From Candidatus Omnitrophota bacterium (GTDB lineage Bacteria; Omnitrophota; Gorgyraeia; Gygaellales; Profunditerraquicolaceae): a stretch of DNA of 64,000 nt. How positions within the stretch are numbered: position 1 is the first letter of the stretch; every line of letters begins with the position of its first letter. The notes beneath the pieces are model-generated. The model saw nothing but the letters and a program-made list of their open reading frames with translations, made no database searches and was not told where the DNA came from. Positions 1-8,099 of this stretch are shown in pieces. The stretch covers positions 1 through 64,000 of the forward strand of contig JAPLMA010000060.1 of NCBI GenBank assembly GCA_026387255.1, read 5' to 3'. The translations under genes were made by a program, and so were the position numbers.

Positions 1-6
1 TAATAT

Positions 7-159
7 ATGAAAATGAGCTGGTATCAGATTATAGCAATATTAGGTTCGCTGCTACTTATGTTATCCGGATTATTAAGGTTTTTTAATTCGCATAATCCGA
101 AAGAATTATTGATCGGTATTTTATATTTTTTCGCTAATCTGCTTATATTCTGTTCATAA
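7..159 (+). CDS. Small two-segment membrane protein, unknown
   Basis: This is a 50-codon ORF from ATG to TAA. It encodes two hydrophobic stretches, roughly residues 6-23 and 34-49, separated by a short polar loop (RFFNSHNPKE), so a small integral membrane protein is plausible. I do not recognise the family. It lies at the window edge, 92 bases before miaB, and its upstream region with any ribosome site is outside the window. It may be a genuine small gene or a chance ORF; the regular hydrophobic-loop-hydrophobic pattern is the only support. Confidence 0.35.
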   Translation: MKMSWYQIIAILGSLLLMLSGLLRFFNSHNPKELLIGILYFFANLLIFCS

Positions 160-251
160 TATAAGTAAGTTTCTATTTGTCCTTATGCTGCGTATTCGTC
201 GCTCGATTTAGGATGCGCCAAAAACTGCTCAATAACAAATAAACATTTTCT

Positions 252-1406
252 ATGCATAAAAAAAATACTGTTTTTCTGCGTACTTTCGGATGTCAGATGA
301 ACATCCGGGATTCGGAGGTGATCAGTGGCCTGCTGCAAAAAGCCGGCTACAGGATTAGTGCCACCGATCAGGACGCGGATATAATTATTTTTAATACCTG
401 TTCAGTGCGTAAACATGCTGAAGACAGGGTCTGGAGTTTGATTGGTAGTTATAAAGGTTCGAAAGTTATCGGTTTAGTTGGTTGCATGGCGCAAAATTAT
501 AAAGAACAAGCATTTCAACGTGATCCCCATATCAGCTTTGTGGTGGGGCCACAGGATATTCATAAGCTTCCGGTAATTATTGAGAAAATTTTGGGAGATA
601 ATCTTTTCTCTGATAAAAATTTATTGGAACGTAAGATTTGGGAAACGGCGGGAGATTTGCGGCCTGAAGAAATTTATCACATGGATTTCTATCAGGATAA
701 AAATCATGCTCATGTCGTCATATCTGAAGGCTGCTCTAATTTTTGTTCTTATTGTGTTGTGCCATATGTGCGCGGCGCTTTACGCCATCGTAAACATAAA
801 GACATATTAATTGAAATTCGGGAAGTGATTGCGCGGGGGGTAACTAAAGTTACTCTTTTGGGCCAGAATGTCAATGCTTATCAGGATAGCCAGGTTAATT
901 TTACTAAGCTGCTTGAGCAGGTTAACGCGTTGAGCGGGTTAAAAGAGTTTGATTTTTTTACTTCTCATCCCAAAGATGCTGGCGTTGATTTCTTTAAAGC
1001 CATTCGGGATTTGGAAAAGTTAGTTAAGCGGCTGCATCTGCCTTTGCAATCAGGCTCAGACAAAATTCTAAAACTGATGAATCGGGGATACCAGGCAAAA
1101 GATTACTTGTCTTTAATCGATTCTTATCGTAAGATTGTTAAAAGCGGCCGGTTAACTACGGATATCATTGTGGGGTTTCCTACTGAAACCGATGCGGAGT
1201 TTAACCAAACTTATGCTTTGGTTAAAAAGGCTAGATTTAATGCTGCCTATATTTTTAAATATTCCTCTCGGCCCGGTACTGAGGCGGCTAAAATTATTGA
1301 TCCGCTTAAACAGGCGGAGTTAGAGCAGCGGCATAGAAAGATTCTGAACCTGCAAAGAAGTATTTCCCAAGAGTTAAGGAGCAGCCAAGTAGATGCGAAA
1401 AAATAA
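252..1406 (+). CDS. miaB: MiaB-type tRNA methylthiotransferase lacking TRAM domain
   Basis: Radical-SAM enzyme that adds the methylthio group to N6-isopentenyladenosine-37 of tRNA, after MiaA acts. The N-terminal UPF0004 domain shows the three cluster cysteines Cys14 (FGCQMN), Cys50 (NTCSVR) and Cys78 (VGCMAQ). The radical-SAM CxxxCxxC motif is Cys161-Cys165-Cys168 (CSNFCSYC), and RLHLPLQSGSD follows. At 384 residues the protein is shorter than the usual 430-450. It stops just after the radical-SAM core (NLQRSISQEL), so the C-terminal TRAM RNA-binding domain is missing. The next gene begins 14 bases inside its 3' end. There is no clear ribosome site before the ATG. miaA, the gene for the preceding reaction, lies two genes downstream, which supports MiaB rather than MtaB or RimO. 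Confidence 0.88.
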   Translation: MHKKNTVFLRTFGCQMNIRDSEVISGLLQKAGYRISATDQDADIIIFNTCSVRKHAEDRVWSLIGSYKGSKVIGLVGCMAQNYKEQAFQRDPHISFVVGPQDIHKLPVIIEKILGDNLFSDKNLLERKIWETAGDLRPEEIYHMDFYQDKNHAHVVISEGCSNFCSYCVVPYVRGALRHRKHKDILIEIREVIARGVTKVTLLGQNVNAYQDSQVNFTKLLEQVNALSGLKEFDFFTSHPKDAGVDFFKAIRDLEKLVKRLHLPLQSGSDKILKLMNRGYQAKDYLSLIDSYRKIVKSGRLTTDIIVGFPTETDAEFNQTYALVKKARFNAAYIFKYSSRPGTEAAKIIDPLKQAELEQRHRKILNLQRSISQELRSSQVDAKK

Positions 1407-2184
1407 GTTCATTTTGGTATTCTGGTTTTTTTTAATTTTACCTAATTTTTGTTGGGCATTAGACCTGGATATTTTAAAGACGGATTTTTTACAAGGTAAT
1501 TATCGGCGCGTTATTTTTGAAGGCCAGGCTCAAGTTGACCGGATGCATTCGGGCAACGCGGATGAATTAAATTATATTTTAGGTTTAAGTTATTTTAAAG
1601 AATCTAAGCTAGATCTGGCGCAAGATTGTTTTCGGCGCGTCTTAAGTAATCCCAATAGTAAATTTAAACCAGAGGCAAGTTTAGCCCTGGCGGATACTTA
1701 TTTAGTTGGCGGACAGCTTCAACAGGCAGAAGATCTCTATAACAAATTAATTACCGGTGATGCCAATAGTAGTCAAAAACCGGCGATCTGGTATCGCTTA
1801 AGCCAGCTGGAATCTAAACGGGGCGATCAGAAGAAAAGCAATGATTATTTATTTAAGCTTAAAAGAGATTTTCCGATGAGCTCGGAGTTAAGATTGACCA
1901 GAGGTATTGTTTTCGTTAATACTTCCGCGGTCGCCTGTGAGCCCTTAGTTAATGTTCAGGCAGGAGCCGGTGAATATTCTATACAGGTAGGATTTTTTAC
2001 AAGTAGTCTTAATGCTAATAATTTCAAGAATACACTGCTCAGTAAAGATTATCCGGCCTACGTTGAAAGTTCCGGCACAGGTTATCGGGTTAAAGTAGGG
2101 AGATTCAAGTCACAAAAGGAAGCGCTAGCTTTAGAAAGTAAACTTTCCCAAGAGGGTTTTGCCACCAAGGTCTGTCCGTTATAG
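1393..2184 (+). CDS. TPR-SPOR envelope protein
   Basis: The N-terminus is a signal peptide (residues 1-22: basic start, FILVFWFFLIL core, then CWA-L). Residues 60-160 contain tetratricopeptide-like helical pairs (YILGLSYFKESKLDLAQDCF and similar). Residues 194-263 are a SPOR domain, starting YSIQVGFF and ending GFATKV, with the two-repeat alpha/beta pattern typical of the fold. SPOR domains bind denuded septal peptidoglycan, so a periplasmic role in the cell wall or division is likely. The gene overlaps miaB by 14 bases and is followed 3 bases later by miaA, so it is probably co-transcribed and translationally coupled. The exact role is unknown. Confidence 0.8.
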   Translation: MRKNKFILVFWFFLILPNFCWALDLDILKTDFLQGNYRRVIFEGQAQVDRMHSGNADELNYILGLSYFKESKLDLAQDCFRRVLSNPNSKFKPEASLALADTYLVGGQLQQAEDLYNKLITGDANSSQKPAIWYRLSQLESKRGDQKKSNDYLFKLKRDFPMSSELRLTRGIVFVNTSAVACEPLVNVQAGAGEYSIQVGFFTSSLNANNFKNTLLSKDYPAYVESSGTGYRVKVGRFKSQKEALALESKLSQEGFATKVCPL

Positions 2185-2187
2185 TTT

Positions 2188-3108
2188 ATGTTAAAAAAGA
2201 AGATAATTTTTCTCCTTGGGCCTACCGGTGTAGGTAAATCTGCAGTGGCAATCAGCCTGGCTAAGAAGATCAATGCCCAGATTATCTCTTGTGATTCCAT
2301 GCAGGTATATCGCTCGATGGATATTCTTACTTCCAAGGTAACTTTTGGACAAAGAAAAAAAGTTAAGCACCATCTTATAGGCGTGATTAATCCAGAGCAG
2401 GAATATAATGTGGCTAAGTATCGCCAGGAGGCATTAGCAATTTGCGATAAACTGTTTAGAAAAGGTAAAATACCGTTATTTGTAGGAGGTAGCGGGCTTT
2501 ATTATTCAATGATTGTTGATGGGTTATTTCCGGCAGTGCCGCAAGATAAATTAATTCGCCTAAAGTTAGAAAAACAGCTTAAGCTAAAGGGGAACAAATA
2601 TCTTTATCGTTTGTTAACTAAGGTAGATAGCGCTGCGGCTGCCAAAATTCATCCCCATGATGCCAGAAGGATTATCCGTGCTCTGGAGGTGTACTTAAAA
2701 ACAGGTACGCGTATTTCCCAATTACAGAAAAATAGGGTTGGTTTGGGGAAGGAGTATGCGGTAAAGATTTTTGGATTAAATTCAAAAAGACAGTCTCTCT
2801 ATGATGCAATTGATCAAAGGGTTGATAAAATGTTTAACCGAGGCTTAATCAATGAAGTAAAGCGTTTGATTAAACATAAATTAAGCCGGACGGCTAAATG
2901 TGCTATAGGAATCGGCGAGTTAAAGGGGTATTTTGCCGGAGAATATTCTTTAGCGGAGGCTAAACGCCTTATGCAGTGCAATAGCCGGCATTATGCTAAA
3001 CGCCAACTGACTTGGTTTAGAAAAGACAAACGTATCCAATGGATCAATATTAATAAAATGGAAACACCTTCACAATTAGCTCTCAAACTGTGGAAAAAGC
3101 TCTCTTAA
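2188..3108 (+). CDS. miaA: tRNA dimethylallyltransferase
   Basis: Transfers the dimethylallyl group to adenosine-37 of tRNAs reading UNN codons. The P-loop GPTGVGKS is at residues 11-18. The substrate-specific motif SCDSMQVYRSMDI and the KVKHHLIG and GGSGLY motifs follow, with the late DARRIIRALEVY segment characteristic of the family. Its 306 residues are the normal length. It sits directly after the TPR-SPOR gene and overlaps hflX by 19 bases. The miaA-hflX order is common in bacteria, and with miaB upstream the block supplies the complete ms2i6A37 modification apart from the possible effect of the missing TRAM domain. Confidence 0.95.
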   Translation: MLKKKIIFLLGPTGVGKSAVAISLAKKINAQIISCDSMQVYRSMDILTSKVTFGQRKKVKHHLIGVINPEQEYNVAKYRQEALAICDKLFRKGKIPLFVGGSGLYYSMIVDGLFPAVPQDKLIRLKLEKQLKLKGNKYLYRLLTKVDSAAAAKIHPHDARRIIRALEVYLKTGTRISQLQKNRVGLGKEYAVKIFGLNSKRQSLYDAIDQRVDKMFNRGLINEVKRLIKHKLSRTAKCAIGIGELKGYFAGEYSLAEAKRLMQCNSRHYAKRQLTWFRKDKRIQWININKMETPSQLALKLWKKLS

Positions 3109-4349
3109 TCAGTATTGTCTTGAAAACGGATAAACATCACTGGCGCATCGAAGATATCTCTTCGGAGTTAGAGGAGTTGGCGGTATCCGCTTGCGTGGAA
3201 GTGGTGGAAAATGTGGTCTGTATTTGTGACCGGGCTACCTCTAATTATCTTATTGGCCGGGGTAAGGTTGAGGAGATTAGTTTTATCGCTAACCAAGCAG
3301 GTGTGGATACAGTAATTTTTAGTCATGATTTAAGTGGCACACAGCAACGTAACCTGGAAGGGGCTTTAGGCAAAAAAACGATTGATCGTACACAATTAAT
3401 CCTGGATATATTTTCTCGGCGCGCCAGGAGCCCGGAAGGTAAGATGCAGGTGGAATTGGCTTTGTTGCAGTATTTATTGCCGCGTCTGACAGGTAAGGGA
3501 ATAATGCTTTCCGGTTTAGGAGGTGGTATCGGTACGCGTGGCCCTGGGGAAACTAAGTTAGAGATGGATCGGCGCCAAATTAGAAGAAAAATCGATAAGT
3601 TAAGGGAAGATTTAAGAATATTTCGTCTGCACCGTTTAACGATGAGCAAAAAAAGAAAGGGTAATAATTTACCGGTAGTGGCTCTGGTCGGGTATACTAG
3701 CGCCGGAAAATCTACGCTCTTAAACCTTTTAACTGCATCAACTCAGATTGTTTCAGAAAAACTGTTTACTACCTTAGATCCGCTTTCTAAAAGCTTATGC
3801 CTTCCTAATGGACAAAATATTATTCTCTCTGATACCGTTGGATTTTTACACGACCTTCCGCATCATCTCATCGAAGCCTTTAAGGCCACCTTGGAAGAAG
3901 TGATTGATGCGGACTTATTGATTCATGTTTTAGATGTCGCTGATCAGCGCTTAGTTGGGCATAATCAAGCCGTACTTAGCGTCTTAGGGGAGTTAGGGGC
4001 ACTGGATAAGCCGATCTTGGTAGCCTTAAATAAAATTGATTTGGTTACTGACCGTAGCTGGCTGGAAATCTCCAAAAAAGAATTTCCCAATTCTATTTAT
4101 ATATCCGCTAAAACCGGGGAAAATTTAGACGCTTTAATTGCCGAAATAACCGATTATTTTTCCAATCTGATGTTAAGTTTAAAGATTGTAATACCGCATA
4201 GCCGTATGGAGTTAGTGGATTTCTTTTATCGGCAGGCTAAAGTAAAGAAGATTGATTATTTACAGAGCGGGATTAACATTAATTTGGATATTTCCCGGGA
4301 TCTTTTTAGTAGAATTGAGAATGATAAGGATATAAAAATTATCCGTTAG
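3090..4349 (+). CDS. hflX: GTPase HflX
   Basis: Ribosome-associated GTPase of the Obg-HflX family, implicated in rescue or splitting of stalled ribosomes. The N-terminal HflX domain contains YLIGRGKVEEI and the glycine-rich linker GGGIGTRGPGETKLE (about residues 144-158). The G domain has G1 GYTSAGKS at 201-208, G3 DTVG and G4 NKID, and a short C-terminal tail follows. It has 419 residues. The start used is the GTG at 3090, inside the 3' end of miaA, so translation is probably coupled. It is the last gene of the miaB-miaA-hflX group: an extended -10 promoter for the next gene begins 28 bases after its stop. Confidence 0.94.
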   Translation: MEKALLISIVLKTDKHHWRIEDISSELEELAVSACVEVVENVVCICDRATSNYLIGRGKVEEISFIANQAGVDTVIFSHDLSGTQQRNLEGALGKKTIDRTQLILDIFSRRARSPEGKMQVELALLQYLLPRLTGKGIMLSGLGGGIGTRGPGETKLEMDRRQIRRKIDKLREDLRIFRLHRLTMSKKRKGNNLPVVALVGYTSAGKSTLLNLLTASTQIVSEKLFTTLDPLSKSLCLPNGQNIILSDTVGFLHDLPHHLIEAFKATLEEVIDADLLIHVLDVADQRLVGHNQAVLSVLGELGALDKPILVALNKIDLVTDRSWLEISKKEFPNSIYISAKTGENLDALIAEITDYFSNLMLSLKIVIPHSRMELVDFFYRQAKVKKIDYLQSGININLDISRDLFSRIENDKDIKIIR

Positions 4350-4376
4350 TTTACCTAACAAAAATAATTATTTTAC

Positions 4377-4405
4377 TTGACAAGTTAAAATAGACATGCT
4401 AGAGT
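4377..4405 (+). promoter_or_regulatory. Sigma-70 promoter with operator-like palindrome
   Basis: TTGACA at 4377-4382, a 17-base spacer and TAGAGT at 4400-4405, preceded by TGC (extended -10). The -35 box lies inside the short palindrome ACTTG-A-CAAGT, which could be an operator for autoregulation by the MerR/HspR-like product. That regulatory role is inference. Confidence 0.65.
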
Positions 4406-4426
4406 TTATTTACCTGGAGGATAGGG

Positions 4427-4684
4427 ATGCCTGTATTTAGCTTTAAGATTGCACCTGAAGAACCAGTTTATGTTATTAGCGTAGTTTGTAAATTGGTAAA
4501 TATTCCGATTTGGACTTTGCGGCAGTTAGATAAAGCCGGAGTGGTTCGACCTAAACGCCTAGGCAAGAAGAGCCGCTTTTATTCACTGAAAGATTTAAAA
4601 AGGCTAGAGTATGTGCATTATCTGATGGAAGAAAAGCGGGTTAATATTCACGGATTAAAAATTATTTTAGGAAACCAAGAGTAG
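4427..4684 (+). CDS. HspR-like MerR-family heat-shock regulator
   Basis: An 85-residue DNA-binding protein. Residues 13-60 form a MerR-type winged helix-turn-helix (YVISVVCKLVNIPIWTLRQL, then GVVRP and SRFYSLKDLKRL), followed by the short helix VNIHGLKIIL. This is the compact architecture of HspR, a repressor of dnaK-type operons, rather than of metal-sensing MerR proteins with long effector domains. An excellent ribosome site (GGAGG, 4416-4420) precedes the ATG. Its position, 123 bases before hrcA and the chaperone operon, supports a heat-shock role. No complete HAIR operator (CTTGAGT-N7-ACTCAAG) is visible, so the target is uncertain. Confidence 0.72.
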   Translation: MPVFSFKIAPEEPVYVISVVCKLVNIPIWTLRQLDKAGVVRPKRLGKKSRFYSLKDLKRLEYVHYLMEEKRVNIHGLKIILGNQE

Positions 4685-4701
4685 ATTTTTTTAACCACAA
4701 G

Positions 4702-4728
4702 TTAGCACTCTGATGATTTAAGTGCTAA
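4702..4728 (+). promoter_or_regulatory. CIRCE operator
   Basis: TTAGCACTC (4702-4710), a 9-base spacer and AAGTGCTAA (4720-4728). It matches the CIRCE consensus TTAGCACTC-N9-GAGTGCTAA with one mismatch. It sits 5 bases upstream of the -35 box of the hrcA promoter, the expected site for HrcA repression. Confidence 0.96.
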
Positions 4729-4733
4729 TTTTA

Positions 4734-4761
4734 TTGACAAAATAGTAGAATATGTTAAAAT
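4734..4761 (+). promoter_or_regulatory. Heat-shock operon promoter
   Basis: TTGACA at 4734-4739, a 16-base spacer and TAAAAT at 4756-4761, with TGT immediately before the -10 (extended -10). It is directly downstream of the CIRCE operator and 47 bases before the hrcA start codon. Confidence 0.85.
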
Positions 4762-4807
4762 TACAGCTTAGCTTAAGTAGTAAAAAAATCAATCAGGAGA
4801 CAAAAGA

Positions 4808-5542
4808 GTGCGGACCGTGGATTATAATTCTCGCAGAAAGCAGGTTCTGAATTCGGCGATCAACCGTTATATTAAGCATGCGCTTCCGGTGGCTTCAGAT
4901 GATATTGCCGAAGAGTTTGATTTAAGTTCGGCAACGATTAGGAATATATTTTCTGAACTTGATGAATTCGGGTACTTAAAACATCCCCATACCTCAGGTG
5001 GAAGAGTGCCTACGGATAAAGGGTACCGCTATTATGTGGATTTCCTCATTCAGCAAATTGAACTTTTGGATAAAGAGAAGCAGTGCATTCTTAAGGACTG
5101 CAAAAGAAAATTAAGCCGTCTTGATGATACTCTGGAGAATACATCTGAGGTTATCTCTGAAATTACGCATTATGCTGGCATTGTTTCATTCTTACAGTGG
5201 CAGGATAAGATATTTTATAAAGGTATTAGTCGCATACTTGATCAGCCGGAGTTTAAGGATGCGGATAAGATACGTTTATTAGTTAGGTTGATGGAGGATA
5301 AAAGCAAACTCTTAGATATTATTAATCGGGATTTTTCTGGCAAGGTGAAGGTTTATATCGGAAGCGAATTGGGTTTTCCGGAAATGGAAAATTGCTCTTT
5401 AATCGTTTCTAGTTTTAAGTTAAAAAAACAACCTTCGGGTAGGTTGGCCGTATTAGGGCCAATGCGTATGGAGTATGATCATATTATTCCGACTATGGAA
5501 TATATCTCTGAAGTTTTGAATCAAATTTTGGAAGATTTTTAG
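4808..5542 (+). CDS. hrcA: Heat-inducible repressor HrcA, short form
   Basis: Repressor that binds CIRCE and is activated by GroEL in well-studied species. The N-terminal winged-helix domain is intact (SSATIRNIFSELDEFGYL, then HTSGGRVPTDKGYRYYVD). The typical C-terminus is also present (GSELGFPEMENCSLIVSSF, then GPMRMEYDHIIP). At 244 residues it is about 100 shorter than usual. The missing part lies in the middle, between the helix ending near HYAGIV (residue about 125) and the LDQPEF motif, where the GAF-like core strands and dimerisation insert normally lie. It starts at GTG with a good ribosome site (CAGGAGA). It heads the operon with grpE, dnaK and dnaJ, and its own promoter carries CIRCE, so autoregulation is likely. 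Confidence 0.88.
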   Translation: MRTVDYNSRRKQVLNSAINRYIKHALPVASDDIAEEFDLSSATIRNIFSELDEFGYLKHPHTSGGRVPTDKGYRYYVDFLIQQIELLDKEKQCILKDCKRKLSRLDDTLENTSEVISEITHYAGIVSFLQWQDKIFYKGISRILDQPEFKDADKIRLLVRLMEDKSKLLDIINRDFSGKVKVYIGSELGFPEMENCSLIVSSFKLKKQPSGRLAVLGPMRMEYDHIIPTMEYISEVLNQILEDF

Positions 5543-5560
5543 CATAATCTTTAAGATATT

Positions 5561-6142
5561 ATGGAAGAAGATAAAAATAACCAGAAAAATACAGAAGAGC
5601 TTGAAAAAAAATCCGCCGCAGGCGGATCCGCCTCCGGCGGAAAAGAGGATACGGTTGTTACTTTAAAGCAAGCAGAGTATTTGGGGCTCTTGGAGGAGAT
5701 TAAAAAAGGCAAAGCTGGTTGGGATAAGATGTTGCGGAATCAGGCGGATCTTGAAAATACCCGTAAGCGCCTGGAGCGGGAAAAGCAGGAGTTTATAAAA
5801 TTTGCTAATGAAGGGCTGATCTTTGATTTGCTTAATGTGCTGGATGATTTGGAGCGTACTGTGGATTTGGCAGAATCAAGCCAAGAAAATCTGGCTGCTT
5901 TCTTAAAGGGTATCGAAATGATTCTGGCGCATTTATACGAAATGTTAAAGAATCACGGAGTTAAGCCAATTGAGGCTGAAGGAAAAATATTTGACCCGAA
6001 TTTTCATGAGGCTTTGATGCAGGTAGAGAATAAGGAGTTACCGGAACATACAATCATTGAGGTATTGCAAAAAGGATATCTAATCCACGGGCGGGTACTT
6101 AGAACTGCTAAGGTAAAGGTGTCAAAGCAAGGCGCGAAATAA
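5561..6142 (+). CDS. grpE: Nucleotide exchange factor GrpE
   Basis: Homodimeric ADP/ATP exchange factor for DnaK. A charged, disordered N-terminus (about residues 1-45) leads into the long coiled-coil helix (WDKMLRNQADLENTRKRLER) and the C-terminal beta-wing domain (HGVKPIEAEGKIFDPNFHEA, then GYLIHGRVLRTAKVKVS). Its 193 residues are normal. Residues 18-28 (SAAGGSASGGK) are encoded by a 28-bp GC-rich near-palindrome. An almost identical segment in the same reading frame occurs in the C-terminal tail of the neighbouring dnaK. The gene starts 18 bases after hrcA, without a strong ribosome site, and is followed 35 bases later by dnaK. Confidence 0.95.
   Translation: MEEDKNNQKNTEELEKKSAAGGSASGGKEDTVVTLKQAEYLGLLEEIKKGKAGWDKMLRNQADLENTRKRLEREKQEFIKFANEGLIFDLLNVLDDLERTVDLAESSQENLAAFLKGIEMILAHLYEMLKNHGVKPIEAEGKIFDPNFHEALMQVENKELPEHTIIEVLQKGYLIHGRVLRTAKVKVSKQGAK
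5613..5640. repeat. GGATCC-centred palindrome inside grpE
   Basis: A 28-bp near-perfect palindrome: CCGCCGCAGGCGG and its almost exact complement around GGATCC, with one mismatched pair. It is translated in frame as SAAGGSASGG. It is related to the copy in dnaK at 8009-8036 (3 differences) and similar in design to the one at 52744-52767. Confidence 0.85.
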
Positions 6143-6177
6143 TTAAAAACTGACAACTAATTTTATGGAGGTGACAC

Positions 6178-8097
6178 ATGGCAAAAGTAATTGGGATTGA
6201 TTTAGGTACATCTAACTCGGCGGCTGCGGTTATGGAAGGCGGCAGGCCGGTGATTATTCCTTCAGCTGAAGGGGCGGGGGTTGCCTCGGGGAAAGCATTT
6301 CCATCTTATGTAGCTTTTACTAAAGATGGACAGCGCCTAGTAGGTGAACCGGCAAGGCGGCAGGCAGCGATTAATGCCGAAGGCACGATTCAAGCCGCTA
6401 AACGTAAGATGGGCACGGATTTTAAATTTAAAGCTTACGGTAAAGATTATACTCCACAGCAGATTTCCGCGTTTATCTTGCAGAAAATAAAACAGGATGC
6501 CGAGTCTTATTTGGGAGATAAAGTGGAGGATGTAGTAATTACCTGTCCGGCGTATTTCAATGATAATCAACGCCAGGCAACCAAAGATGCCGGGGAAATC
6601 GCGGGCTTAAAAGTTTTGCGTATTATTAATGAGCCTACGGCTGCTTGTCTGGCTTACGGTTTAGAGAAGGCAGATAAAGAACAAAGGATTATGGTTTTTG
6701 ATTTAGGCGGCGGCACTCTGGATGTTACGATTATGGAGATGGCTCAGGGGGTATTCCATGTGCAGGCAACCAGCGGTGATACACAACTGGGCGGAACAGA
6801 TATGGATCGGGTTTTATTGGAATATATTGTCGGGCAATTTAAACGTGAAACCGGTATTGATTTAATGAATGATAAAATGGCTGTGCAAAGAGTACGCGAA
6901 GGAGCGGAAAAGGCCAAGATTGAGTTATCTTCTACGGTGAGTACGGATATTAATTTGCCTTTTATTACTGCTGATGCTACCGGCCCTAAGCATTTAACGA
7001 TGACGATTACCCGGGCCAAGCTGGAGGATCTCGTCGGGCCGATTATTGACCGTTGCCGTCATCCTATGGAGCAGGCATTAAACGATGCTAAGCTGACCTC
7101 TAAAGAAGTTGATCGGATTATTATGGTCGGCGGGCCTACGCGTATGCCGATTGTGCAAAAATTTGTTGAAGATTATGTCGGTAAGAAAATTGAACGTGGA
7201 GTTGATCCGATGGAATGTGTGGCTTTAGGAGCGGCAGTTCAGGCGGCGATTATTACCGGAGATGTCAAAGATGTGCTGCTTTTGGATGTTACTCCGCTTT
7301 CTTTAGGTATTGAAACTTTAGGCGGAGTGAATACGAAATTAATTGAAAGAAACGCTTCTATTCCTACTCAAAAAAGCCAGATATTTTCAACGGCGGCAGA
7401 TAACCAAACTGCGGTTACTATTCGGGTTTTGCAAGGTGAGCGACCGTTGGCGGATGATAATGTGGAATTAGGAAGATTTGATTTGGTAGGGATTCCTGCT
7501 GCTACGCGTGGTGTGCCACAGATCGAAGTAAAATTTGATATTGATCGTGATGGAATTGTGCATGTTTCAGCTAAGGATCTGGGTACTGGCAAAGAACAGT
7601 CTATCCGCATCAGCGCTCCTAAAAAGTTATCCAAAGAAGAGATCGATAAGATGGTTAAGGATGCGGAAAAATTCGCCGCCGATGACGCGAAAAAGAGAGA
7701 AGAAATCGAGATGATCAATCAGGCGGATAACCTAATTTATGCTACTGAAAAATCATTGAAGGATTACGGAGATAAGGTTAGCCAGACTGAGCGTGCGGAT
7801 ATTGAGGCAAAAGCCAATGATTTAAAGAGCGCGGTTAAAGAGAAGAATATTGAGAGAATTAAAAAGGGGATGGAAGAATTGACTAAAGTTTCCCATAAGC
7901 TTGCTGAAGAGATTTATAAGCAGGCAGCTGCCAAGCAGCAAAAGTCGCAAGAGGGCCAAGCTACTCCTGGTGGCCAGCAAAATGCTGCCGAAGAGCCGCA
8001 AGAGAAATCCGCCGCAGACGGATCTGCCTCCGGTGGTAAAGACGAGGATATTATTGACGCTGAGTATAAGGAAGAGGATCAAAACGGTAAGAAATAA
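6178..8097 (+). CDS. dnaK: Chaperone DnaK (Hsp70)
   Basis: ATP-dependent Hsp70 chaperone. The nucleotide-binding domain (about 1-385) begins [20 protein letters not shown] and contains [13 protein letters not shown] and [10 protein letters not shown]. The [19 protein letters not shown] linker leads to the substrate-binding domain, and a helical lid and a disordered acidic tail follow. Its 639 residues are normal. The tail includes [11 protein letters not shown], encoded by a 28-bp near-palindrome shared with grpE, and ends DIIDAEYKE, the common DnaK terminal motif. A strong ribosome site (GGAGGTG) precedes the ATG. It is the third gene of the CIRCE-controlled operon, and dnaJ follows after 2 bases. 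Confidence 0.98.
   Translation: MAKVIGIDLGTSNSAAAVMEGGRPVIIPSAEGAGVASGKAFPSYVAFTKDGQRLVGEPARRQAAINAEGTIQAAKRKMGTDFKFKAYGKDYTPQQISAFILQKIKQDAESYLGDKVEDVVITCPAYFNDNQRQATKDAGEIAGLKVLRIINEPTAACLAYGLEKADKEQRIMVFDLGGGTLDVTIMEMAQGVFHVQATSGDTQLGGTDMDRVLLEYIVGQFKRETGIDLMNDKMAVQRVREGAEKAKIELSSTVSTDINLPFITADATGPKHLTMTITRAKLEDLVGPIIDRCRHPMEQALNDAKLTSKEVDRIIMVGGPTRMPIVQKFVEDYVGKKIERGVDPMECVALGAAVQAAIITGDVKDVLLLDVTPLSLGIETLGGVNTKLIERNASIPTQKSQIFSTAADNQTAVTIRVLQGERPLADDNVELGRFDLVGIPAATRGVPQIEVKFDIDRDGIVHVSAKDLGTGKEQSIRISAPKKLSKEEIDKMVKDAEKFAADDAKKREEIEMINQADNLIYATEKSLKDYGDKVSQTERADIEAKANDLKSAVKEKNIERIKKGMEELTKVSHKLAEEIYKQAAAKQQKSQEGQATPGGQQNAAEEPQEKSAADGSASGGKDEDIIDAEYKEEDQNGKK
8009..8036. repeat. GGATCT-centred palindrome inside dnaK
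   Basis: A 28-bp segment that differs at 3 positions from the palindrome in grpE (5613-5640). It is in the same reading frame and gives [10 protein letters not shown] in the disordered C-terminal tail. The surrounding codons (Glu-Lys before, Lys-Asp/Glu after) are also similar. Confidence 0.82.
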
Positions 8098-8099
8098 AG

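Noticed and set aside
580..810. 76-codon plus-strand ORF within miaB
   Set aside because: It lies in a different frame of a conserved gene and shows no independent signals.
1390..1600. A hidden TRAM domain of MiaB in another frame
   Set aside because: The sequence after the miaB stop encodes a good signal peptide and TPR protein; no frame gives a TRAM-like pattern.
4372..4389. HAIR operator of HspR
   Set aside because: Only ACTTG-A-CAAGT is present; the canonical CTTGAGT-N7-ACTCAAG is not found, so I did not call it HAIR.
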